Positions 9,718 to 19,422 of a DNA stretch of 64,000 bases are shown one piece after another. A model generated the notes under the pieces. The model worked only from the letters and a program-made list of their open reading frames with translations. It did no database searches and was not told the DNA's origin. A program made the translations under genes and the position numbers. Source of the DNA: CAIWTU01 sp963815135 (GTDB lineage: Bacteria; Desulfobacterota; Desulfuromonadia; Geobacterales; Geobacteraceae); NCBI GenBank assembly GCA_963815135.1, contig CAWFFO010000006.1, positions 310,001 to 374,000 on the forward strand, read 5' to 3'. Position 1 is the first letter of the stretch; each line of letters starts with the position of its first letter.

Positions 9718-10521
9718 TCAATGCTGGCAGCGGGGACAGTAAACCGTGCTCCGGTTGCCGAGCCGGGTCTCTTCAAGTGCGCCGCCGCAACTGGTGCAGG
9801 CACCATTTGCCCGGCCATACACCTTGAAATCAAGTGGATGATATGCGACAGTGCCTTCCTCCACCCGGTAGGTGCTTCCCTGATCGATCGACTCCTGCAA
9901 CACCTCCCTGATGATGACTGCCAGATGCTCACATTCGGAACTGCTGAGACTGGACGCGGCCCGGTCGGGGCGGATTCCGGCGCGAAAAAGAGCCTCGTTG
10001 GCGTAGATATTGCCAACCCCGGCAACAATTGCCATGTTCATGATCAGCAGTTTAACCGCGACCCGACGGGTTCGGCTCACCCGGAAGAGGTAAGGGCCGT
10101 CAAATGCCGCAGTCAATGGTTCGGGGCCGATTCCGGCCAGCAGCGGGTGAGTCCCGGGGGCGTCCGTAGTCCAGGCGACGGTGCCGAACTTTCGTGGATC
10201 GTGGAAACGCAGCTCCGAGCCGTCGGCAAAGACGAAGTCCAGGTGATCATGCTTTCCGGGAAGCGCCGGCCCGGGGAGCAACCGGAGAAAGCCCGTCATC
10301 CCCAGATGAACAATGAGCCACCCGGCTTCACAGTCGAACAGCAGATATTTGCCCCGCCGCTCGACGGAGCGGACCGTTCGCCCTTTCAGGAATGTCTCCA
10401 GCCCCGGCGGGAGCGGATGGCGGAGCTTCGGCACCCGGACCAGCACCCGCTCGATCCTTTTGCCAATGATTTCCCGCTCCAGCCTGCGTCGGGTCAGTTC
10501 TACCTCGGGAAGTTCCGGCAC
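9718..10521 (-). CDS. mutM: Formamidopyrimidine-DNA glycosylase (Fpg/MutM)
   Basis: 267 aa. The start is GTG 10521, not an upstream ATG, because the mature enzyme must begin with Pro (PELPEVE follows directly) and GGAGG lies 5 nt before the GTG. Catalytic features: N-terminal Pro2 as nucleophile, Glu3, the beta-hairpin Lys region LRFHDPRKFG, the helix-two-turn-helix with GVGNIYANEALFRAGI, and a C-terminal zinc finger CTSCGG...YCPRC. It removes 8-oxoguanine and ring-opened purines and nicks the abasic site. The sequence is intact and of normal length. Confidence 0.95.
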   Translation of the reverse strand: MPELPEVELTRRRLEREIIGKRIERVLVRVPKLRHPLPPGLETFLKGRTVRSVERRGKYLLFDCEAGWLIVHLGMTGFLRLLPGPALPGKHDHLDFVFADGSELRFHDPRKFGTVAWTTDAPGTHPLLAGIGPEPLTAAFDGPYLFRVSRTRRVAVKLLIMNMAIVAGVGNIYANEALFRAGIRPDRAASSLSSSECEHLAVIIREVLQESIDQGSTYRVEEGTVAYHPLDFKVYGRANGACTSCGGALEETRLGNRSTVYCPRCQH

Positions 10522-10871
10522 TCTTTCCTCCAGCGGGAAGTCGCTCCCTTCCCGCATACATCATGGATGTCCATATTTTAACATTCTATTTCCAAGGGAT
10601 AACCCCCTTTAGGGCTTGATTCGGCTGTTCTTTCCATTTTTCGCTGAATTCCAATCTTTACCTGGCTGCCTTGATGTCTATCCTGACTATCCCGTCTGGA
10701 CCGATGCCCAGGTTGAATGTTGTTTTGTTTGCCGGGATAACAAAACCCGGCAGCATTACCGGGCAAGTTTCAGGGGTCAGTCCCGACATTGGACATATTT
10801 AGAATTCTCTCTCTAGACAGATGTCTCATGTCGAGGGCTGACCCCTCTTTTCTACCCGCATGGGGTTTCTT
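10522..10871. other. Intergenic with a REP pair and a coding-like fragment
   Basis: Besides the inverted REP-like repeat at 10772-10846, the minus strand at about 10658-10757 has a 30-codon open stretch (…PANKTTFNLGIGPDGIVRID…, TAA at 10658) that reads like the end of a protein. It has no start and may be a gene remnant cut by the REP insertion. Confidence 0.4.
10772..10846. repeat. Inverted REP-like pair (AGGGGTCAG type)
   Basis: AGGGGTCAGTCCCGACAT (10772-10789) faces ATGTCGAGGGCTGACCCCT (10828-10846), an imperfect ~18-bp inverted repeat. The same AGGGGTCA core occurs at 15029, 15065, 17863 and, inverted, at 18301-18315 beside a REP-type transposase remnant. Confidence 0.65.
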
Positions 10872-13800
10872 TCAGGTGGTGGGGATTTCTATCCTGAACT
10901 GCGCTCCGCTGTCCGTATTTTCGGCGCCCAGTGTTCCACCCATATTTTTTTCGATGATATTTTTTGACATATACAGGCCGATGCCCGTGCCGCCGGTCGA
11001 TTCATTGGTCGTAAAATAAAAGTCGAAGATCCTGCCTATAATTGCCTCGGGAATACCCCCGGCATTGTCCTTCTATGGTGACAACCGTTTTTGTGTCTTC
11101 TGCAAAAGCCCTTATGATAACCCTCGGTTTTTCCGTTTCTCTTGTTTTGAATGCATTCCTCGCGTTGGCCAGTATGTTGAGGAGCACCTGCGCATATTCC
11201 TTTGGAAAGCCGAACGCCGTCAATCCCGGATCAACATCAAACTCAACCGTTATGGAGTGAAATCTGAATGCCGGCGAAATAAACGCGATTGCCTGGTCGA
11301 TGGAGTCTTTTATGCGGAATACTTTCTTTTCCTTATCCGGCCTGTAAAACCCCCTGAAGATGTCTATGGTCTGTGCCATATGATCCAGTAAGGCCATTAT
11401 TTTACAGGCGGTTTCCTCGACGAGTTCATCTGTCAATTCGCCGTCGAAGGAGGTTTCCTCCAAGTACTGAATAATGAGGGAAATGGAATTGAGCGGCTGT
11501 TTCCACTGGTGGGCGATATGATCGAGCATCTCCCCCAAGGCCGCCTGGCGGTTCTGCTGAATGAGCATGATGTCCTTTTCACGGTTTTTAGCGACTTCTT
11601 CCTCGACCCTGTTCTCAAGGGTTTCGTTCAGTTCCTGCAGCAGCTGTTTCTGCCGCTTCAGCTCTTCTTCGGCCAGCTTGCGCCCGGTGACGTCGATGAC
11701 GATCCCCTCGAAGTTTTTGACGTCTCCCGCTGCGTCCCGTTCGACATTGGTGTGTTCGTTTACCCAGCGGATATTCCCCCCCTTGGTCATGATCCGGTAT
11801 TCCAGAAGGAACTGGTCGGCCCCTTCATTGCAGAAATCGTGGACCTCTCGGGTTAGCCGTTGCAGGTCGTCGGGGTGTACAATTGAAGAATAGGTGATGG
11901 AGCCGGAAAGAAATTCATCTGGCGCATAGCCGAACTGGATGACATTTCCGGAAACCAGCTCGACGGGCCACTCATCGTCACCCTTCCAGCGGAACAGCAC
12001 TACCGGGCTGTTTTCCACCACCAGGTTGGCTTTACTCAGTGTTTCCGTCAACCGGTCACGCTCGGCCACTGAATGCGCCAGCTTGATATTGGCGTAGCTC
12101 AGCTTCGAGAACATGTCGATGAGCCTCAGGAATAAGGCCTTCCCCATGTTCACAAGCTCTTCGCTGTGGCGAGGGACCGCTTCCAGGGCTGCGATATATT
12201 CCTCTTCGGGGAAGCCATACTTTCTTGCCTGCGATCGGAAAAGGTCGTAATCGATCGGTTCGTCGGCAAAGAAGAACTGCCCCATGAAGAGATTGCCCAT
12301 ATGTCTTCCGCCGACAAAGATCGGGGTCACCAGGTGCCACATGTTATTTTTGCACCGGTACGTCCTGAACTCTCCCCTGTGGGACGCCAGCCGTGAGATC
12401 CGTGTCGCTTTCAAGGCAATTTTTCAGGGTTTCCGGATGATTGCGGTGGAATTTCAGGCAGATATCCTGCCATCCCACCTCGACCAGCACCCGTCCTTTG
12501 AGATTGATTATGCTCATCTTGAGGCCGGTGATGCGGTAGAGGTCGGCCATGAGCGCCTGGATTTCCGGCGCATCCAGAATGTCGGCAAGGTCCAGTTCTC
12601 CGGTATCGCCTTCAGGGTCAAGAATGCTCTCCAGTTTCCGCCTTACACGCGACTCGCTTTCCCGTAATGCCTCCTCCGCCTGTTTGCGCTCGGTGATGTC
12701 CTTGACAAATGAGATGTCGTATCTCTTTCCCTGGAAATCCAGGATGCTGATGGTGATCTCGACTGGAAATGTGGTGCCGTTCTTGCGCCGGTGAGTCGTC
12801 TGGAAGGTCGCTAAGCCCCTTTCATCCAGTATTTCTTTCAACTCCAGCATTTTCTCCCGGGTTATTTCCGGATCTATATCGAATATACTGAGCGCGCACA
12901 GCTCCTCATTGGAATACCCGAGACTTTTGCACGCATGTTCGTTTACCCTGAAGATGGTGCCGATTTCATCGCTCTGGTAAATGCCTATTCCCGCTTTATC
13001 GATGCAGAAATGGGACAAGAGCAATTCATCTTCCATTCTCTTGCGCTCGGTGATGTCGCGGCTTACGCCGACAACTCCGAGGATTTCCCCGTCCAGGTCG
13101 AAAAAGGGCGTCTTGAGCGTCTCCAGCAGAACCCGACGGCCGTCAGGATAATCGATCCATTCCTCATTGCATCGGGGTTCCTCGTTTGACAATATTTCCA
13201 GGTCCGTCTTCCGGAACGAAACGGCTACATCCCTGCTGAAGATATCAAGGTCGGTGCGGCCCACCAGATCCATTTCAGTTTTCCCCGCAAAGGCCTCGAA
13301 AGCCCTGTTACAGCCAAGGTAAGCCCTGTTGCAGTCCTTGTAAAATATGAGATCGGGTATCGCATCGATCAGGGTGCGCAGGAAATCGTTTTTCTGGGCA
13401 AGCTCGCGTGCCAGTTTTCGTTGAGCAATCTCGCTCTTTCGAAGCAACTCTTCCGCCTGCTTGCGCTCGGTGATGTCCTGGTTTGCGCCGCGTATCTTGA
13501 CGACGTGACCCATCAGGTCGCGCACGGCCTCACCACGAACGATAATGAAGCGTTCCTCTCCGTCGGCGCGGATGATCCGGTGCTCCAGCTGATTGTATGA
13601 GTTTGCCAGCGCCTCGACTATACCTTCCGCAACGACCGCGGATTCCCCGGCAGGGATGAATTTTCGGGCATAATCCTCGGCGGACATCAGCGACCCACCC
13701 TCCCGCTCGGCGGTGGTGCCGTACAGCGAATAAAATTGATCGTCGAAAGCGAACCTGCCGGATTTCACATCGTATTCCCACTGAACCAGCCTGGCGAGAT

Positions 13801-14957
13801 CCATGGCCATCTTCAGCCGCAACTCGCTCTCCCACAAAGCCTCCTCGGCGCGTTTGCGCTCGGTGATGTCTTTGACGAAAGAAACGCTGATTTCTTTATC
13901 CTGGTATTCCAGATAAGTGACCGTTATTTCAACCGGAAAGGTCGATCCATTCTTTCGTCGGTGTATTGTTTCTAAGGTCCTGGAACCGGTGGTCCGCGTA
14001 ATTTTGCGGTGTTCCCGGAATTTTTCAAGGTTGAAGGTGGGATCAATATCAAAAACCGTCATCGATCGGAGCTCTTCGGCGGTATAGCCGAGACTCCGGC
14101 AGGTTTCCTCATTAACGAATTGTATTTTTCCTTCCTCCGAGATGCGGTGTATTCCGATGGATGCCTTATCCACAAAGAACTGGGTCAGCTGCATATCAGT
14201 TATCGCCCGCTTCTGCTCGGTGATGTCTCTGAAAAATACGAAGCCGGCCGACATGCCCTGGAATTCCAGGTTACTGACAGTGATTTCGACCGGGAATGTT
14301 GTTCCATCCTTGCGCCGGTGGGCAGATTCAAAAGTCGCGGTGCCGGTGGGTTCCAGCCTACTCCTGATTTCAACGAATTTTTCCCGGGTGAGCGAGGGAT
14401 CTATATCGAGGATGCTCATCATACACAATTCATCGGAAGTGTAGCCGAGGCTCCGGGATGCGGAATTGTTGGCGAGCAGGATTTTTCCGTCACTCAGGGA
14501 AATCTGGAAGATGCCTATCGCCGCCTTGTCGATACAGTAATGGGACAGGAGCAACTTTTCTTCCATCTTCTTGCGCTCAGTAATGTCGCGCAACAGTGAC
14601 AATCACCAGGTCTTTTCCGGCAACATCCGCTTTTTGCAAGCTTGTTTCCGTCCAGAAGCGTGTCCCGTCCTTTTTTCTGGCCTTCCAGATAAAGAGTTTT
14701 CCCGGGCCCCGGGCTGCCACGGACAGGTTTTCAATGGCTGCCTTAAGAGATTTACAGGATTCTTCGTCACTTAATTCCTGAATTGTCAGTTGGAGAGTTT
14801 CCGAAGGTGAATAGCCATACATGGCGCACATGGACCGGTTTGCATAAACGATTTCCCTCATGGGCACATCCAGAATGAAAACCGCATCGAACATATTGTC
14901 GAATACCGTTTCAAATTGCTCTAAACTTGACCGGGATCGGCAAGTCTCTTTTGTCAT
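10872..14957 (-). pseudogene. Giant seven-PAS / PocR sensor histidine kinase, three frameshifts
   Basis: Joined across three +1 indels (near 14590, 12372 and 11069) this is one ~1360-aa protein. At each site removal of a single base restores a conserved motif: VTVxRDITERKK, QGEFRTYRCKN and IEDNAGGIPE. Order: six PAS domains (~11-770) with DITERK linkers, a PocR domain (~790-945, LVEVGWQDICLKFH...), a seventh PAS (~970-1085), a coiled coil (EEEVAKNREKD), the H-box HIAHQWKQPLN (~1145) and a HATPase ending in GTGIGLYMSKN and FRIEIPTT. The HQWxQPL box is shared with the kinases at 33277 and 47676. PAS2, 3 and 6 are close copies (CIDKAxIGI...), suggesting internal duplication. No membrane segments and no receiver; the partner is unknown. 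Confidence 0.85.
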
Positions 14958-15028
14958 GTGTGCACCTCTTTGGTGAGTTTACTCTCCGGAATTGTCCATA
15001 CAAAAAATCTTTCGATTATAGAAGCTTT

Positions 15029-15230
15029 AGGGGTCAAGTCTCCAAATTTCAAATATAAAACTTTAGGGGTCATGTCTCCAATCCAATCATTTCTCTTCGC
15101 CTAACTACTTAACGGCTCGGCCGGTGACCCGACGCAGGTTTATCGCGACCGGATCCACTGGTCTCGTTGGGTCATTTTATTTATTCTATTCGATAATTAT
15201 GCAAATGGCCCATGTCGAGGGCAAACCCCT
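15029..15230. repeat. REP-like cluster: two direct copies and one inverted arm
   Basis: AGGGGTCAAGTCTCCAAATTT at 15029 and AGGGGTCATGTCTCCA at 15065 lie in direct orientation. ATGTCGAGGGCAAACCCCT at 15212-15230 is an inverted relative of the right arm at 10828-10846. No transposase is left between them. Confidence 0.6.
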
Positions 15231-15471
15231 TATTCTCCCTAATTCTCCTAACCCCTTATTCTCATGGTTGCGCGGTTATTGCCGCGTTGCGTGACATGAT
15301 GAGGATAATTCTCTGCTACTGAACGGGCGATCCTTGGCATTCGCCATACTTAAGCAACAACAAATTGTTTGTCAATAACAAAAATAGGGAATTGTTCCTA
15401 TTTTTCCAGGCAGTCTGTCGAGCCGCATGAACAAACGTAATGAACACAGTACAAAAATTTGCCTTAACGAG

Positions 15472-15509
15472 ATCCGTCAAATGCGACAGTTATGTTGCAT
15501 TTGACGGAT
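15472..15509 (+). other. Strong hairpin, 13-bp stem
   Basis: ATCCGTCAAATGC pairs perfectly with GCATTTGACGGAT across a 12-nt loop. There is no T run on either side, so it is not a standard terminator. It could be an operator, an attenuator or part of a small RNA. Confidence 0.5.
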
Positions 15510-15920
15510 TCTGTTGACGGTTTCCCCTCCACCAGAGCATTCTCTCTTTCTATTTAAGCAATACAATCAATCACATGCACTTGCAGTATGTATCGATTTT
15601 TCCTTGGCACAATAGTTGTAATATTCTCTACCTGAAACATTGTGACAGTGGTGATTTCACGCAGGAATCCAAAAGTGCTCTCTTGCCTGAATGAATACCT
15701 CAGACAATGACTCCGAAAGGCATGAGGCCATCGGAGTACAATTAACTATAAACAACACAATCAGCAGTAAAGGAGGGCGCAGAAAATTAATAACACAAGA
15801 TTCACATTCTGCAGCATCAGGTCCGTACGTTTTTCACCACGGGAAACTTTAATTCAGCACTCAGAGAGATTGTTTCGGAGTTTCCGGATGAAAAACAAGC
15901 TTCAAAAAAAGGAGATGTAA

Positions 15921-16295
15921 ATGATAAAGAAATTATCTCAGAAGATGTGCATTCTTTCACTTGGCGTACTGGCGGTCGCAGGCGGTTGTGCCGGAACGGG
16001 AAAAGCACCGGTTGGGCAATTGGCGAACACTGAAAAGCTGATCAACGATGCAAAATACGAAAATGCTACAGTGTATGCTCCGCTCGAATTGAAGCAGGCC
16101 GATGAAAAGCTGAAGGCGGCGAAAGCAGCTACCGAGTCAGAGAATTATGCGCAGGCCAGCCGTTTGCTTGACGAGGCACAAGCAGATGCCGACCTTGCTG
16201 TGGCGAAATCGGCATCGGCAAAAACTCAGCAAAACGCAAAAGAATTGAACGACAGCATTGAGACATTGCGGAATGAAGTTGAAAGAACCCATTAG
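15921..16295 (+). CDS. DUF4398 lipoprotein
   Basis: 124 aa from ATG 15921 (SD AAGGAGATG, 4-5 nt). The N-terminus is a lipoprotein signal: MIKKLSQKM, a hydrophobic core, and lipobox LAVAGGC with the lipidated Cys at residue 23. The mature part is nearly all helical and charged (PLELKQADEKLKAAKAA, YAQASRLLDEAQADADLAVAKS), the DUF4398 pattern. DUF4398 proteins sit in the outer membrane/periplasm and often come just before an OmpA-domain protein, as here (36 bp gap). Role unknown; probably envelope structure or peptidoglycan contact with its neighbour. Confidence 0.85.
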   Translation: MIKKLSQKMCILSLGVLAVAGGCAGTGKAPVGQLANTEKLINDAKYENATVYAPLELKQADEKLKAAKAATESENYAQASRLLDEAQADADLAVAKSASAKTQQNAKELNDSIETLRNEVERTH

Positions 16296-16330
16296 GCGCA
16301 ATGAAATTCATACCATTCGGGAGGAAAAAA

Positions 16331-17236
16331 ATGATACAGAATCGTGGATATACCTATTACATCAAGAAGTGGTGTCTTTTGTCCATACCCTTAACCCTGC
16401 TGGCCGGATGTGCTTCGGGACCGACGGTCACTCCGTCACTTGTGCAAGCACGGTCGGCTTACGCCAGGATCGAGGCTGATCCGAATATTGCTGCCAATGC
16501 TGAAGTGGCTGCGTATGAGGCGAAGAAATCGCTGCAGCTGGCAGAACAGGCCTCAGATATTCCGACACAGGAGCACCTGGCGTATCTGGCGGAAAGAAAG
16601 GCGCAAATCGCAGTCGCACGTGCCCAGAAGAGCATGGCGGAAAAGGAAATGAAACGGCTCGCAGATGAGAAAGACGCGATTCTTCTGAAATCACGAGACC
16701 TCCAGATAGAAAAAACCAGCAAAGAATTAGAGGCTAAAGATAAAAAGCTTGATCAAGCCGGACGGGATGCCGAGCAGGCTCGTCGCCAGGCCGAACTGAC
16801 CAAGGCCAAAGCCAAAGAAATGGAGGCCGAACTCGCTGAATTGAAAGGCAAGCAGACCGAGCGAGGGATAGTTCTAACTCTTGGTGATGTTCTTTTTGAA
16901 ACAGGAAGGGCAAACCTCATGCCGGGGGCTTTCATGACTGTCGAAAAACTTGCGGATTTCCTTCAAAAGCATCCCGACAGGAATGTCCTGATCGAAGGTC
17001 ATACCGACAGCGTCGGGAAAGCGGGGTACAACCTGTTCCTTTCGAAAAGAAGGGCTGATGCAGTAGACAAGGCACTGATGGATAAGGGTATCGCTTCGGA
17101 AAGAATATCTACGAAAGGATATGGAGAAACGTATCCGGTAGCCGGCAACAAGACTGCTGCCGGTCGGCAGCAAAACAGACGGGTGGAAATTGTGGTGTTG
17201 AATGCGGGAGCAAGTCCGGAGAAAATGGCTCGATAG
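16331..17236 (+). CDS. DUF4398 / OmpA-domain outer-membrane lipoprotein
   Basis: 301 aa from ATG 16331, chosen because GGGAGG lies 7 nt upstream; an in-frame ATG at 16301 lacks an SD. Signal with lipobox LLAGC (Cys near residue 26). Residues ~30-95 form a DUF4398 helical region. A long coiled coil with ELEAKDKKLDQAGRDAEQAR follows, then a C-terminal OmpA/MotB domain (~185-295) with GDVLFETGRANLMPGA, the peptidoglycan contact VLIEGHTDSVG and KGYGETYPVAGN...NRRVEIVV. The OmpA domain binds diaminopimelate in peptidoglycan, so it tethers outer membrane to wall. Likely same operon as the preceding lipoprotein and the small lipoprotein after it. Confidence 0.9.
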   Translation: MIQNRGYTYYIKKWCLLSIPLTLLAGCASGPTVTPSLVQARSAYARIEADPNIAANAEVAAYEAKKSLQLAEQASDIPTQEHLAYLAERKAQIAVARAQKSMAEKEMKRLADEKDAILLKSRDLQIEKTSKELEAKDKKLDQAGRDAEQARRQAELTKAKAKEMEAELAELKGKQTERGIVLTLGDVLFETGRANLMPGAFMTVEKLADFLQKHPDRNVLIEGHTDSVGKAGYNLFLSKRRADAVDKALMDKGIASERISTKGYGETYPVAGNKTAAGRQQNRRVEIVVLNAGASPEKMAR

Positions 17237-17332
17237 TAAATTCATTTCCTGGCCGGGTTGAAGATACTTTGCCAGCGAAAAGAAAAAGCATCTGAGACGG
17301 TAACGAAAAATTTGATGGAAAGGAGGTGCCAT

Positions 17333-17554
17333 ATGACAAAAATCAGCAGAAGTGTCAGCGCAGCTCTGATAGTAGGCGCTCTGGTTGCAGGACTGTCCGG
17401 CTGCCAGAAAAAAGAGGGTCCGGCGGAGCACGTTGGCAAGGAAATCGACAAGGCGGCGGGAAAAACGGATCAGCAGATTGATAAGTCGATGGAAAAAGCC
17501 GGGGAGTCGATGAAAAAAGCCGGTGAGAAAATGAAGGACGCGGCACATGATTAA
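17333..17554 (+). CDS. Small envelope lipoprotein with helical repeats
   Basis: 73 aa from ATG 17333 with an excellent SD (AGGAGGTGCC). Signal MTKISRSVSAALIVGALVAG with lipobox LSGC (Cys 24). The mature part has repeated KxGE/ KAGE units: KEIDKAAGKT, KSMEKAGESM, KKAGEKMKDA, an ~11-residue amphipathic pattern like LEA or Lpp-type helices. It lies 96 bp after the OmpA-domain gene in the same direction and ahead of a terminator-like hairpin, so it probably ends the envelope operon. Exact function unknown. Confidence 0.8.
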   Translation: MTKISRSVSAALIVGALVAGLSGCQKKEGPAEHVGKEIDKAAGKTDQQIDKSMEKAGESMKKAGEKMKDAAHD

Positions 17555-17682
17555 ATGAAATGATTTTGCGATACGGCACAAGCGAAGGTAAATCAGGACC
17601 TCATTTTCTACCTGCGTTTACAATGCCGCGTTGCGATTGCTATGGCACAAGTCCATTTGATCATGCCTGCCCTACCACCAAA

Positions 17683-17720
17683 AAGAGGCGACACCCCATA
17701 AACTATCAGTGTCGCCTCTT
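17683..17720 (+). terminator. Terminator-like hairpin after the lipoprotein cluster
   Basis: AAGAGGCGACAC (17683-17694) pairs with GTGTCGCCTCTT (17709-17720) across a 14-nt loop. It is followed by CTGTTT and preceded by an A run, so it could work in both directions. The rest of the gap 17555-17862 holds no gene I can see. Confidence 0.65.
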
Positions 17721-17862
17721 CTGTTTCTGCTGAATAACAAACTCCCACCGTGTCAACTGCCGATACTTGCTCCGGTGTGGCTGATCAGCAGTAGCACCGA
17801 GCCGCTTCTTCCAATCCCCTTCGGTTCTCTTTCCTCAAAGCCCATTTTTGCTGGCAAAAAAT

Positions 17863-18315
17863 AGGGGTCACTTCTCCGAAAATCAAAGTTTCAGAAGCGC
17901 TTTCACTTTCTCCACCTCTGAACACAATTGCTTATCCTGCTCCAACTTCCGCGAAAACAGGCGACGCGCCTCAGCTATCGCGGTTTCACCTACACCGAAA
18001 AGTTTGCCGATTTCACGTAGCTTTTTGCCGCTATACTTATGACAAAGATACATGCTCACCTGCCGCGCCAGTTTTTTGTTATGTCCCATTACGGATGTTA
18101 CTGCCATTTGGATCTCTCCCGGCTCAGGGAACGCTTTATATTGACGAATCTCCGGCACATTTCTATCTACCTCTTTTCCCGCAAGGTATGTGGCCGTGAC
18201 TCTTTCGACAAAACCGCTCGTGCCTAATACCGCTGTCCCGTGGGTCCCACGAAAATGCAGTACTCTAGGGACGCGTCTCCAAAAATCAAATTTGAGATTT
18301 GGAGACGTGACCCCT
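17863..18315. mobile_element. REP-bounded remnant of a RAYT-type transposon
   Basis: AGGGGTCACTTCTCC (from 17863) and GGAGACGTGACCCCT (18301-18315) form near-perfect terminal inverted repeats (14 of 15) around a transposase C-terminus. A second small palindrome, TCTCCAAA/TTTGGAGA, lies at 18276-18305. The ends match solo REP copies near 10.8 and 15.0 kb. Confidence 0.7.
17883..18240 (-). pseudogene. REP-associated tyrosine transposase, C-terminal fragment
   Basis: Minus-strand reading gives the C-terminal ~115 aa of a REP-associated transposase: GTSGFVERVTATYLAGKEVDR, then RQVSMYLCHKYSGKKLREIGKLFGVGETAIAE, a DnaA-like helix-turn-helix typical of this subgroup, ending in LEQDKQLCSEVEKVKALLKL. 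The whole N-terminal HUH/Y1 catalytic domain (normally ~180-200 aa) is missing, replaced by REP end sequence. RAYT proteins mobilise REP elements as single strands; this one cannot act alone. Confidence 0.75.
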
Positions 18316-18323
18316 TTATGCAC

Positions 18324-18738
18324 TCCTTTTTCCTTTTGACCGGCTTTCCGGCCAAGACTTTTGAACCTGAAATGGGAGAGGCTGCTAGTCCAGCTTTTTA
18401 TCGTTCTGAAACAAAAAAGCCCCCCGGTCAGTAAACAGCTGACACGAGCGGCTTTAATCTTCGATTCGGCGAATTGTCAATATCCCATTGATGCATCGAT
18501 GTCCTCGACAAATCACGGCGTATTCAATTCTTCATTAGACAATGTGAATTATTAACAGATTATTCTTCAAATTTCCACAATTACCCGGCTTAATTATTTA
18601 AAAATAATTCACGCCTGTGTTCGTTTGTTTGCTGAAACCCGGGCGGACGCATTCCGTCAAATTGAAGATACTTCAAGTACGGATGTTGATTTACATAGGA
18701 AGGTTTAGAGGGAAAATGTAGCCACGGAGGCACTGCCT
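18324..18738. other. Gene-free gap with a terminator, otherwise nothing recognised
   Basis: About 415 bp with only short unconvincing ORFs. A hairpin at 18409-18456 is the only clear structure. Confidence 0.5.
18409..18456 (-). terminator. Probable terminator for the YaaR-like gene
   Basis: On the minus strand AAAGCC...GTCAG...CTGAC...GGGGGGCTTTTTT forms a branched stem ending in six Ts, about 280 bp past the stop at 18739. Confidence 0.45.
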
Positions 18739-19182
18739 TTACGCCTTGAGCTTGACGATCAGTCCCTTGATGCTGGAAATCTTTGCCGCTATCTGGATGC
18801 GGCATTTCTGTCCCTGCATGACGAGATGATATAATTCGTCCACTTCCTTGTCGATTATGGAAACTATGTCGAGCGGCCTGCCTCCGAAATCGCTTTTTAT
18901 GGTGTCAATCCGGTAAGCCATCGAAGACGCTTTTTTGGCGAATTTCCCGATCAGTTCGCAAAAGGCCGACAGGTTTGCAATGGTCGGGTCCTTTTCCAGT
19001 TTTTCACCCGCATCAAAAAGCTTGTCCCTGAGATCGTCCAGCACCTGGCGGTCGTCATCCAGGATTTTCCCTTCCTGGCGGTTCAATTCGCCGGAGAATA
19101 TCGAGGAGGCGCCCTTGCGCGGGACGATGCCGCGGCTGTCCTTGCTCCTGATTGCCGCCGGTTTATCGCTTCTTATTTTCAT
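18739..19182 (-). CDS. YaaR-family (DUF327) protein
   Basis: 147 aa from ATG 19182 (MKIRSDKPAA); an in-frame ATG five codons upstream (19197) is possible, and neither has a strong SD. The disordered basic N-terminus is followed by a helical domain: DDDRQVLDDLRDKLFDAGEKLEKDPTIANL in pieces, ELIGKFAKKASSMAYRI, and DIVSIIDKEVDELYHLVMQG. This helix layout fits the YaaR/DUF327 family, small proteins of unknown role often near sporulation or flagellar genes in Firmicutes and also in Desulfuromonadia. No partner is visible here. Confidence 0.65.
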   Translation of the reverse strand: MKIRSDKPAAIRSKDSRGIVPRKGASSIFSGELNRQEGKILDDDRQVLDDLRDKLFDAGEKLEKDPTIANLSAFCELIGKFAKKASSMAYRIDTIKSDFGGRPLDIVSIIDKEVDELYHLVMQGQKCRIQIAAKISSIKGLIVKLKA

Positions 19183-19422
19183 GTTCAGTCCGCCCATATT
19201 CGACAGATGTGGATTGCTTGCCTGTTAAATTTGCAAGTTCCGGTCCGGTGATTCCGGACCGGAGCCATATTATAACGTTTCGTCCCTTTTGTCGAAAACA
19301 TTAGCCATGTCCCGAAAACTCTCTGATCATTGCAGATTGGCAGCCCGGGTGTTGCAAAACAGGCTTGCAAATTTTTGCCGGAGACTTCAGACTGGTTCAT
19401 ACAAAAATATGAGGGTGCGATA

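Larger units (their letters stand above)
14958..15920. other. 963-bp gene-poor region with REP copies and hairpins
   Basis: No ORF with coding character on either strand. It holds two direct AGGGGTCA REP copies (15029, 15065), an opposing arm at 15212-15230, a strong hairpin at 15472-15509 and a weaker one, CTCCGA/TCGGAG, near 15710-15736. An unannotated small RNA is possible in the second half but nothing proves it. Confidence 0.5.

Noticed and set aside
9631..10581. 316-codon plus-strand ORF
   Set aside because: Exactly antisense to mutM; its protein has no recognisable features while mutM is intact and motif-rich.
14958..15920. Prophage or integrative element in the gene-poor stretch
   Set aside because: No integrase, att-like direct repeats, tRNA or phage genes; only REP copies and hairpins are present.
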